32,033 nt of DNA from a virus. The position numbers were made by a program, and so were the translations under genes. Shown piece after piece: positions 23,627 through 29,730 of this stretch. Each line of letters begins with the position of its first letter. Positions within the stretch are counted from its first letter, which is position 1. The DNA is taken from positions 1 to 32,033 of IMG/VR virus record IMGVR_UViG_3300035162_001655; one strand, given 5' to 3'. The notes beneath the pieces are model-generated. The model made no database searches, was not told where the DNA came from, and saw only the letters and a program-made list of their open reading frames with translations.

Positions 23627-24654
23627 TTTTCTTCTCCTGTCATGTATTTATTGTATAATTCAATGCTTGCAAGGTTTTTGCACTTACTCTCACACATAAT
23701 ATCTGTATGTTCTAAGAAGCTAAGTGCCCACTCATTTACAAGATGATTAGGATAGTAATCACTGTGCGCTCGTAGTTTGCCTTTCTTGTGTCCAGCTTCT
23801 AGCAAGTCTGGAAAGTGTAGCATACTATCGTGTGCAAAGCCTTCTGGCAATGCTGTGTCTCTGCTGTAGCTGTAATGCATTGCAGGACGCACACCACGCC
23901 AGCTATCAACTATGCGCTTATATCTATCGTCGGAGGGTTGTATGTATTCTCCTTCACGGCACCAGTGATGGTGTACGTCGAGGACAAGTGCGAGGTCGTC
24001 TGCAAGCTCGAGGCTGTGTTCGATGCCCCACTTGTTTTCGTCGTTTTCGATTGTGATAACGTTTCGCGCTTCTGGCGATAACCGCTTGAGGGAGGCTTTG
24101 ATGCCTGCTGGACCATTGCGGCCTGATATGTGTACATTACACTTAAAGTCTTGGAAGGATTTTCCGTAACCCATATAGCGGATGACATCGGTGTGATATT
24201 CAAATTCTTCTATGCTCCTATCTACAATGTCGGCGTTGTCGCTCGCAAGTACAGTAAATTGGCCTGGGTGCATCGATAGTCGGACATCGAGGGCTCTTGC
24301 CGTGTCACCGACTTTTGCGAACTCTCGTTCTGCATACGCAATAACGTCAGGTAACTGCCAATAATAACTCCAATCACGCTGGGTATAAACAGGAAGCACA
24401 TCACTGCCCAATCTAACCATTCTAAGTCCTGGAGGAAGAGATCCAACATATTCAATCAACCTTTTGTATGCGGCAATGTTGTGTACCATAATGTCCCACA
24501 ACCGTTGCTCGGCTACATCAACAGTTTGCCTGTTAAGCCACTGTACTGTTGTACTACGAGTATTTAGCGGACGCTGAATCTCTTCTAGTACTTTCTTCTT
24601 CTGTGTTTGATCTGGGTGCATGAACTTGCATGCAAAGCCTATACGTTTAATCAT
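23569..24654 (-). CDS. uvdE: UV damage endonuclease UvdE
   Basis: This 361-residue TIM-barrel nuclease nicks DNA 5' of UV photoproducts and starts alternative excision repair. Signature blocks are IGFACKFM near the N-terminus, RLSMHPGQFTVL (about 125-136), FKCNVHISGR, VITIENDENKWG and LVLDVHHHWC, which provide the His, Glu and Asp metal ligands of the UvdE active site. The usual length for the family is about 300-420. Residues encoded by 23940-24300 use distinctly G+C-rich codons, about 53% G+C by my count of 180 bases, against about 37% in the next gene, suggesting recent acquisition. It has its own consensus promoter inside the preceding gene (24701-24729) and overlaps that gene by 8 nt. 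Confidence 0.92.
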   Translation of the reverse strand: MIKRIGFACKFMHPDQTQKKKVLEEIQRPLNTRSTTVQWLNRQTVDVAEQRLWDIMVHNIAAYKRLIEYVGSLPPGLRMVRLGSDVLPVYTQRDWSYYWQLPDVIAYAEREFAKVGDTARALDVRLSMHPGQFTVLASDNADIVDRSIEEFEYHTDVIRYMGYGKSFQDFKCNVHISGRNGPAGIKASLKRLSPEARNVITIENDENKWGIEHSLELADDLALVLDVHHHWCREGEYIQPSDDRYKRIVDSWRGVRPAMHYSYSRDTALPEGFAHDSMLHFPDLLEAGHKKGKLRAHSDYYPNHLVNEWALSFLEHTDIMCESKCKNLASIELYNKYMTGEEKCLNYGLKKDSTNALQLMA

Positions 24655-25369
24655 TTATGTGTGCCTTTAGTAGAGTCCATGTATCTTTGTAATCCTCTAC
24701 ATTATAGCATGTTCCGTGACTGTTGTCAAGTATAACTTTAGCCAAAGGATAGTCATTACCTGCTTCATCCATTCTGTCGCCATAGAACTTTAGTTTTTCA
24801 TTAAACATTGTCAAAGTACCGTCTAGGTCTAAAACAAACTTTAGTATTTGACTTTTGTCTGCTCCCTTTGGTCCAATGTCAATACCTGTTTCCCCACCTG
24901 CCTTTGCTTCTAACTTAGTAAACTTACTATTAAACATTTCAGCAATAAGAGTTCGTTCGTCAGATGCTTTATCGTACTTAACATACAATCCTCTTTCACT
25001 GTGTGTAGCGTTGCGTCCTACAATACTAAAGTTAACCATACCCGGACGATGTTCAATGTGTAGTCCTGTACGTAACGGAAAGTTGCTTTCTTCTAGCTGT
25101 TCGTTCAGCCAACGTTTTGCATTTAACGGAAGTGTCCATTCATTAGATTCAATATGCTTTCCGTAAAAATACACATCGTTACCATTACATTGGAAACTAT
25201 ACTTTGCACCTACAAACATATCCAAGCCAACTTGTTCAATAGTTTTTTCTTTGTCACTGCCTGTAACAAAGCAATAGTCGTGTATGTTTTCTGTAAACCA
25301 TTGTTTAAAGTCTGGATCTATCTTCTGTCTGCTAGGTGTTAGTGTTCCGTCAACGTCAAAAATAAACAT
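24647..25369 (-). CDS. Phosphomannomutase-like HAD phosphatase/mutase
   Basis: This protein (240 residues from ATG 25369; a TTG three codons earlier is possible) follows the eukaryotic-type phosphomannomutase family. HAD motif I is FDVDGTLTP (Asp5 nucleophile, Asp7 acid). It also shows YSFQCNGNDVYF, GMVNFSIVGRNATHSERG, a GETGIDIGPKGADKSQIL cap-to-core stretch, and FYGDRMDEAGNDYPLA, which matches the PMM block FGD.T.PGGND. PMM interconverts mannose-6-P and mannose-1-P for GDP-sugar synthesis. Odd: a second LDLDGTLTMFNE (about 180-191) sits just before the GD motif where PMM normally has a short loop. It lies between the glycosyltransferase (TAATG) and uvdE. Confidence 0.8.
   Translation of the reverse strand: MFIFDVDGTLTPSRQKIDPDFKQWFTENIHDYCFVTGSDKEKTIEQVGLDMFVGAKYSFQCNGNDVYFYGKHIESNEWTLPLNAKRWLNEQLEESNFPLRTGLHIEHRPGMVNFSIVGRNATHSERGLYVKYDKASDERTLIAEMFNSKFTKLEAKAGGETGIDIGPKGADKSQILKFVLDLDGTLTMFNEKLKFYGDRMDEAGNDYPLAKVILDNSHGTCYNVEDYKDTWTLLKAHIND
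24701..24729 (-). promoter_or_regulatory. Sigma70-type promoter for uvdE
   Basis: TTGACA (24724-24729), 17-bp spacer and TATAAT (24701-24706) on the minus strand: a full consensus promoter placed inside the 3' end of the phosphomannomutase-like gene. The start of transcription would be about 40 nt before the uvdE ATG. Confidence 0.85.
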
Positions 25370-26280
25370 TACTTCCAATTCTCCTTAACCCATGCATCTT
25401 CGCACTGATGCGGGTGTGGTTCTCCGTGAAATACTGCAATACATGTCTTTGGTAATACTTTAGGATCAGCAGTTGTTTTAAAGTTTCTAGGCTGACCGTG
25501 TACTTTAACTAGCTGAGACCTATCTCGCATTTCCCATTTATAACTTAGAATCCACTCATCAGGCCAAAAGACCCATTCTTGTTTGTTTGGACCAACTTGC
25601 TCATAAATCCAATCTTGATCTCCATGAAATCTACGTATGTTCACTTCATGACTTTCCATAAAGTTATCATACACGTAGGGCAAGCTACCAGTCTTTAATC
25701 TAAACACACTACTGTTCATCCTGTTCCAGTCGTGTCGAATTGATCTATTAAAGTCCCTAATAATACAAAACTTATCAGGCTGGTATGTAAACAAATGATC
25801 AATATTTGCATTAATAACAATGTCTAGGTCCATGTACAACAAAGTTCCGTCTACTCCAAGATTCTTATCAAAGAACATCGGCTTGTACCACCAACCAGAT
25901 AGACCATTTTGTTTTAGTGCAATGGTTTTAATGTTACCATCAATGCCACGAAGATCGTCCGTGAAGCACACAAATTCAAAAGGAACTGTTAAGTGTCGCT
26001 TGCACATACTATGCAATTTGTTTACATACTCGGAAGAATATTTACTTCCGTGCTTTAAACATACTACGTAGTTTTTAGTAGTGTTAGGTTGAGAGCTTAC
26101 CATCGACTCTCGCGGAGGTATTACGGCCTCAACCGGGGGAATCGCTTGCTTATTATCTTGCTCAGTAGGCGCATTGCTCTGTGCTTTCCTTGCTCGATTC
26201 TCTTCTTTTTCTTTTCGCCGAGATGCTTTGACAATTTGCCACTGTGCTTTTGTATACTGACTCTTATCAATCTTAGCCAT
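25369..26280 (-). CDS. Glycosyltransferase, DxD type
   Basis: This 303-residue protein has a charged, low-complexity N-terminal extension (residues 1-65, Lys/Arg/Glu then Pro-rich) followed by a GT-A-like glycosyltransferase core. Core marks are NYVVCLKHGSKYSSEYV, VCFTDDLRGI, LSGWWYKPMFF, the DxD-type metal site LLYMDLDIVI (about 145-154), HGDQDWIYEQ and the end CIAVFHGEPHPHQC. These fit sugar-nucleotide-dependent transfer, resembling GT8-like phage enzymes. The acceptor is unknown: host surface glycan, phage DNA or a virion protein. It lies next to the phosphomannomutase-like gene, which could supply its donor. It starts immediately after the QueD stop. Confidence 0.82.
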   Translation of the reverse strand: MAKIDKSQYTKAQWQIVKASRRKEKEENRARKAQSNAPTEQDNKQAIPPVEAVIPPRESMVSSQPNTTKNYVVCLKHGSKYSSEYVNKLHSMCKRHLTVPFEFVCFTDDLRGIDGNIKTIALKQNGLSGWWYKPMFFDKNLGVDGTLLYMDLDIVINANIDHLFTYQPDKFCIIRDFNRSIRHDWNRMNSSVFRLKTGSLPYVYDNFMESHEVNIRRFHGDQDWIYEQVGPNKQEWVFWPDEWILSYKWEMRDRSQLVKVHGQPRNFKTTADPKVLPKTCIAVFHGEPHPHQCEDAWVKENWK

Positions 26281-26730
26281 TTAGCCCTCATAGATCGCCG
26301 AATTCGCGCCATGCTCTGCACATTCTGCACGTACACAATAGCAACGATTATTACTTTTTTCACGTATTAGTTTGTCTGCAAAGTTAAATGCATGTTCTGC
26401 AAACTTCTCAGCACCAACACCGTCCATAACAACAATCTCTGCTAGGTCAAGTTCTTGCAGTTCCATAAACTTATCTAAGTATGGATCGTTCTTGTCAATT
26501 GCTGTCTTGTGATCAAAGTTATCTTCGAGCCATGCCTTCAACGGCTTTAGTCCGCCAAAGTCTACTGCCCAGTTCTTTTGATCTAGTTCTGTACAGCCAA
26601 ATGTAAATGTAAATGCTAAACTGTACCCGTGTAGTAGATGACAGTGTGAATGATCTGCATTAGGCTGACGGAATACTGCCGACAAGCCGATGTTGTGCCC
26701 GTAATGTTTTGTGCTGTAATATTTTCCCAT
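26281..26730 (-). CDS. queD: 6-pyruvoyl-tetrahydropterin / 6-carboxy-tetrahydropterin synthase-like (QueD)
   Basis: This 149-residue T-fold enzyme would convert dihydroneopterin triphosphate to 6-carboxy-tetrahydropterin, the second step toward queuosine and other 7-deazaguanines. The active-site block is HSHCHLLHGYSLAF (27-40) with catalytic Cys30, then DFGGLKPLKAWLEDNFDHKT. In E. coli QueD the metal motif is HGH; here the second His is Tyr36, a change I recall in a marine/alphaproteobacterial subgroup. GANSAIY near the end keeps the substrate-binding loop region. No other queuosine gene is visible, so the product may feed host or off-window enzymes. First gene after the promoter at 26808-26836; GGAG at 6-nt spacing. 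Confidence 0.85.
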   Translation of the reverse strand: MGKYYSTKHYGHNIGLSAVFRQPNADHSHCHLLHGYSLAFTFTFGCTELDQKNWAVDFGGLKPLKAWLEDNFDHKTAIDKNDPYLDKFMELQELDLAEIVVMDGVGAEKFAEHAFNFADKLIREKSNNRCYCVRAECAEHGANSAIYEG

Positions 26731-26807
26731 ATTATTCTCCTATTTAATAAATTATATGAGCGGCAGAGTTAGAAGGGTTGACGCCAAGTCCTTGTTATAT
26801 AGTACTT

Positions 26808-26836
26808 ATTATACTACAATTTGTCTAAGGTGTCAA
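26808..26836 (-). promoter_or_regulatory. Sigma70-type consensus promoter for the queD operon
   Basis: TTGACA (26831-26836), 17-bp spacer and TATAAT (26808-26813) on the minus strand, overlapping the last codons of the preceding gene. A leader of about 70 nt follows to the queD start; it holds no clear hairpin. The segment following the -10 (AAGTACTATATAACAAGGA) recurs upstream of 5715. Confidence 0.88.
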
Positions 26837-27380
26837 GTGAAACATTAGCCAATTTCCATTCTTTTGGCATATCCCACTCTGGAGTATTGTATATTCTAAA
26901 GGTAGTTTGAGGGAACCATGTAAACACTTTTGCTATTTGATAAACCCAATAGCTATGATCTGTAGCACTGTTGTCACTGCTCTTATAACCTTCAGTGTCA
27001 CTGTATACGTTGTTGATCTTCTTATCTACGCCATACAGGTCAAAGCCTACCATTTGTATATTAGCATCCATAAATGCACCAAGTAGTATTGCATACGGGC
27101 CACTGCCCCAATGAAAGGGATCGTCCTTTCGGTCACTGCCTTCTTCAACTAAGTTAGGTAAGTGTTGCACCGACTCGTGATTAAAGTCATCAGCCCATCG
27201 AGGCCGAGTATATATACTTGGATGGCCGTGTCCCATTGCTTGCTTAACCATGCGCTTGTCGCAACAGACTAGATGGTCTATGTAACAATCTCTAAAGACT
27301 GCATTACATCCTATCTTTTCTTGATAAATTTTATTGAGGTCTATTTTAGAACGACTTAACCCATTGCCAATTACTAACAT
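26814..27380 (-). CDS. Rossmann-like protein, possible glycosyltransferase-related
   Basis: This 188-residue protein starts MLVIGNGLSRSKIDLNKI, like the VIGNGPS start of DUF115 and CstII-type (GT42) proteins. It continues NAVFRDCYIDHLVCCDKRM, a middle WGSGPYAILLGAFMDANIQMV-like stretch before GFDLYG, and then DHSYWVYQIAKVFTWFP. The order (glycine loop, N.VFR, GPYAILLGA, GFDLYG, H) parallels GT42 sialyltransferases, but overall identity seems low. It could also bind another nucleotide. No Shine-Dalgarno precedes the ATG at 27378-27380, 8 nt after the upstream stop. Function not assigned. Confidence 0.6.
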   Translation of the reverse strand: MLVIGNGLSRSKIDLNKIYQEKIGCNAVFRDCYIDHLVCCDKRMVKQAMGHGHPSIYTRPRWADDFNHESVQHLPNLVEEGSDRKDDPFHWGSGPYAILLGAFMDANIQMVGFDLYGVDKKINNVYSDTEGYKSSDNSATDHSYWVYQIAKVFTWFPQTTFRIYNTPEWDMPKEWKLANVSLDTLDKL

Positions 27381-27388
27381 AAGTGTAC

Positions 27389-27868
27389 TTAGCGTGGATC
27401 TATTTGTAGGTAAATGTTATCGAATGTTTGTGCTTTTTCTTGTTGGAAGATTAAGTAGTTGCATACAAATTCGCCAGTCATACTAACACGATATTCTCCG
27501 CCACTGTTCATGCCTTCCGGAACAGCCATACGCCATCCATTCTCTACTCTATCACCAGGTGCTGTATTTTGTATGTAACGTTTTGTAAACTTGGTTAACT
27601 TGTGTGAATGACTTCCATCTACAGAGTGTGCTATACCATAAGCGGCTGTGCTGTTACACTCGTGTTTCTTTGATCCAACCATATAGAACTCTATGTCGGT
27701 TGCCGCATCAATCGGATTGTTTACTATATTAATATGGGTGTCTTGGAATACAAATGCATTACTAAAACTCATGTACGCGATGCCTAATGATATAATAGTA
27801 ACTAAGCTAATACCGCTAATTACATTTAACATTGCTTTGACAAGTATGTACCGGTTTTCAGATGTCAT
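27389..27868 (-). CDS. Membrane-anchored protein with one N-terminal helix
   Basis: Start taken at ATG 27866-27868 (159 residues), 11 nt inside the upstream gene and 8 nt after AAGGA; a start 45 nt earlier has less support. Residues about 12-33 (LNVISGISLVTIISLGIAYMSF) form one membrane helix. The rest, about 125 residues, should face the periplasm or cytoplasm and contains two Cys and a beta-rich end GEYRVSMTGEFVCNYLIFQQ. No signal cleavage site is evident. The topology is like several phage envelope or lysis proteins, but I recognise no family. Coupled to the two-helix gene upstream. Confidence 0.65.
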   Translation of the reverse strand: MTSENRYILVKAMLNVISGISLVTIISLGIAYMSFSNAFVFQDTHINIVNNPIDAATDIEFYMVGSKKHECNSTAAYGIAHSVDGSHSHKLTKFTKRYIQNTAPGDRVENGWRMAVPEGMNSGGEYRVSMTGEFVCNYLIFQQEKAQTFDNIYLQIDPR

Positions 27869-28172
27869 CTTTAAAGTCCTTAAGGTCGGAATTAATTGAT
27901 CGAAATTCTTCACGAACTTCTAACAAGTTCTTACTAGCTCTATTTAGCGTATATACTAAATGTTTAATAGTAAAAATAGTCCAAAACCACCAAGTAACTG
28001 CGGTAACAGCAAACAGTCCAATGCCGATAAAAAAGGCCGCACTGAAGTCTATGATACCAAACGATATGCAGATAGCTGATATAATTAGAAATACTGTAGG
28101 GGCGACTCTAGCATACAAGTCCCAACGTTCTACTTGTTTTTCAACTCTTTTTGTTTCTTCTATAATATGCAC
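27858..28172 (-). CDS. Two-helix membrane protein, conserved in T4-like marine phages
   Basis: This 104-residue protein starts at GTG 28170-28172 with GGAG 7 nt upstream. Layout: charged N-terminus EETKRVEKQVERWDLY, helix 1 VAPTVFLIISAICISFGIID, helix 2 AFFIGIGLFAVTAVTWWFWTI, then a long amphipathic C-terminal helix (LNRASKNLLEVREEF...). I associate the pattern ETKRVEK..ERWDLYA and FA.TA..WWFWTI..I with a conserved protein of T4-like cyanophages of unknown function. Two membrane spans and a cytosolic coiled coil fit a membrane-bound assembly or lysis partner, unproven. Confidence 0.75.
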   Translation of the reverse strand: MHIIEETKRVEKQVERWDLYARVAPTVFLIISAICISFGIIDFSAAFFIGIGLFAVTAVTWWFWTIFTIKHLVYTLNRASKNLLEVREEFRSINSDLKDFKDDI

Positions 28173-28197
28173 CCAAGTTCTCCCCCGTAGTTGTACT

Positions 28198-28205
28198 TAC
28201 TTATC
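28198..28205 (-). promoter_or_regulatory. Possible late-promoter variant box GATAAGTA
   Basis: GATAAGTA 25 nt before GTG 28172, in a 60-nt gap between genes. Same variant as at 5738-5745. Weak support. Confidence 0.3.
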
Positions 28206-28227
28206 TATAATTTAAGGATTGTAAAAG

Positions 28228-28241
28228 CAGGTGTTAACCTG
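28228..28241 (-). terminator. Weak possible terminator hairpin
   Basis: CAGGTTAACACCTG forms a 5-bp stem with a 4-nt loop overlapping the stop of the fibre paralogue, followed on the minus strand by CTTTTAC. The stem is short and the U-run only four long, so this is marginal. Confidence 0.3.
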
Positions 28242-28653
28242 AGATAGCACCAAACGAGCGCCATTCACCTGGAGTGCCTGTACGAATACAGATCCACCCT
28301 AGATTACTTTCTGGCTTAGGAGTGTCGTTCCAAATTATATCGCCTATATTATAAAGTCCGATGGTAGGAACTGCATTTCCAACTGTGAATGTTTTGCCTT
28401 GAAACTTAACTGGCCCACTAGTTTCTAGTGAAATACCGTTAGTTACTGATGAAACACCAATGCCTACACCGCCTTCAAAGACTGTGTCTGATGTTCCTTG
28501 TATTCTTAAAGAGCCACTGCCGTCAATAACAAGTCTTGATGAGTTATCATCTCCAGCAACTCTATGAATTGATAGTAGTGCATTGCCTAGTTCATTTAGC
28601 CCGTCTCTAATTGCGCCAACGTTGTCAGGACTAATATTAATTAAGGATGTCAT
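28234..28653 (-). CDS. Tail-fibre-like protein, short paralogue
   Basis: Start ATG 28651-28653 overlaps the upstream stop (ATGA); 139 residues. N-terminal helix NVGAIRDGLNELGNALLSIH suggests a trimerising coiled coil. It is followed by a beta repeat (SRLVIDGSGSLRIQG, VGIGVSSVTNG) and a C-terminal module GDIIWNDTPKPESNLGWICI, RTGTPGEWRSFGAISG. The last module recurs at the end of the 355-residue neighbour, so the two are paralogues and probably assemble in the same fibre. No enzymatic motif. Confidence 0.75.
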   Translation of the reverse strand: MTSLINISPDNVGAIRDGLNELGNALLSIHRVAGDDNSSRLVIDGSGSLRIQGTSDTVFEGGVGIGVSSVTNGISLETSGPVKFQGKTFTVGNAVPTIGLYNIGDIIWNDTPKPESNLGWICIRTGTPGEWRSFGAISG

Positions 28654-29717
28654 GCTTCTATTACTCCGAATCTTTTCCATACGCCTGGGGTTCCGCTTTC
28701 AATGCATACCCAGCCTATGTAACCACCTGCGGTTACATTTGAATTATAAACTATGTCGCCGTTGTTAAAAGTACCGTCAGTTGGTTCAGTTAGTCCAACT
28801 GATAATTTTTTATCTGCAAATCTAATTGCGCCTGCAACTTGAAGGTCAACATCATCACCTGGGTATTGTACCTTAATGCCTAACGTGCCCTTAACTTCAA
28901 CTCCGCCTTGCTCTTTAATAACAATACGTTCTTTGTTGTCTGTTAACAAACTCATCTTACTAGTAGTATATGTACCTACTCTAACATGATCAAACTCAGG
29001 ATCAACAATAAACTCTGCTTCGTTGCTTGCTACACTAAATTGTGCGGCAGGTGCTTCAGCACCAATAGCAAATCTCATTGTTCCGCTGTCGTAGGTAACA
29101 AACTCATCAATTGATAAGTCGCCGTTTGTGCGTAAATTAGTTAATGTGCCCACTGTTCGTAAGCTACTGTTTTGTACAGTAACACCTAGTGAGTCTGCGC
29201 TTAGTACTGGAATATTGTCAATTTCAATAACTGCATTTCTATGCAAGTCTAATGTATTGCTGATATAGAATCTATCATTACGCCATACAATTTGCTTAGT
29301 TGCTTGTCCAGGCTGTCTCCATTGCAAGCCCATCATATCTAAGCTACCTGCATCAGGATGGAAGTCAATTGACTGTGTCACCTTCTGCGTTGATACAACT
29401 TCGTCAACGTGCATTCTACTAGCAGTAACTTCACCTTGGATGGTTAAGTTTCCGCTTACACTTAGGTCGCCTACAATACTATCAATGTCAGCATTGCCAA
29501 CAGTAATCATATCATCTTCAACTAGTAAACTAGTCCTAGAAGCAAGGTCTGTAACCCCTGTGCTCCTAAGTAGCGTAATCTTACCACCGTGTATAGCACT
29601 ACCACTAATGCTGTTAATTGTAGCAGGAGGCAACTCTTGCTGTTCTGTATTCGCGATAGTCTCGATCGCAGTACTTAAACGTGCGAGACCTTGTCTAATG
29701 TTATCTAATTGGCTCAT
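28650..29717 (-). CDS. Tail-fibre-like protein with coiled-coil start
   Basis: 355 residues from ATG 29715-29717; a TTG at 29732 would add five residues. It starts with coiled-coil MSQLDNIRQGLARLSTAIET, then a shaft of beta repeats (GDLSVSGNLTIQGEVTASRM, DNIPVLSADSLGVTVQNSSL) typical of phage long-fibre shafts, and ends with GDIVYNSNVTAGGYIGWVCI, ESGTPGVWKRFGVIEA, shared with the 139-residue paralogue. The promoter box GATAAATA lies only 5 nt before ATG 29717 and no Shine-Dalgarno is suitably placed for it. It may attach to the tail beside the main fibre. Confidence 0.78.
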   Translation of the reverse strand: MSQLDNIRQGLARLSTAIETIANTEQQELPPATINSISGSAIHGGKITLLRSTGVTDLASRTSLLVEDDMITVGNADIDSIVGDLSVSGNLTIQGEVTASRMHVDEVVSTQKVTQSIDFHPDAGSLDMMGLQWRQPGQATKQIVWRNDRFYISNTLDLHRNAVIEIDNIPVLSADSLGVTVQNSSLRTVGTLTNLRTNGDLSIDEFVTYDSGTMRFAIGAEAPAAQFSVASNEAEFIVDPEFDHVRVGTYTTSKMSLLTDNKERIVIKEQGGVEVKGTLGIKVQYPGDDVDLQVAGAIRFADKKLSVGLTEPTDGTFNNGDIVYNSNVTAGGYIGWVCIESGTPGVWKRFGVIEA

Positions 29718-29722
29718 GTAAG

Positions 29723-29730
29723 TATTTATC
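29723..29730 (-). promoter_or_regulatory. Late-type promoter box GATAAATA
   Basis: GATAAATA on the minus strand overlapping the stop of the 436-residue gene and ending 5 nt before the ATG at 29717. Predicted leaderless start for the fibre gene. Confidence 0.55.

Noticed and set aside
23645-23652. AATAAATA box inside the uvdE 3' end
   Set aside because: It lies inside coding sequence (the codons for Asn-Lys-Tyr) and AT-rich sequence gives such 7-mers by chance; a role before the 54-residue membrane gene is not excluded but not supported.
26731-26807. A preQ1-type riboswitch in the queD leader
   Set aside because: The 70-nt leader has no preQ1 aptamer pattern (no C-rich loop with the A-rich tail) and no convincing stem.
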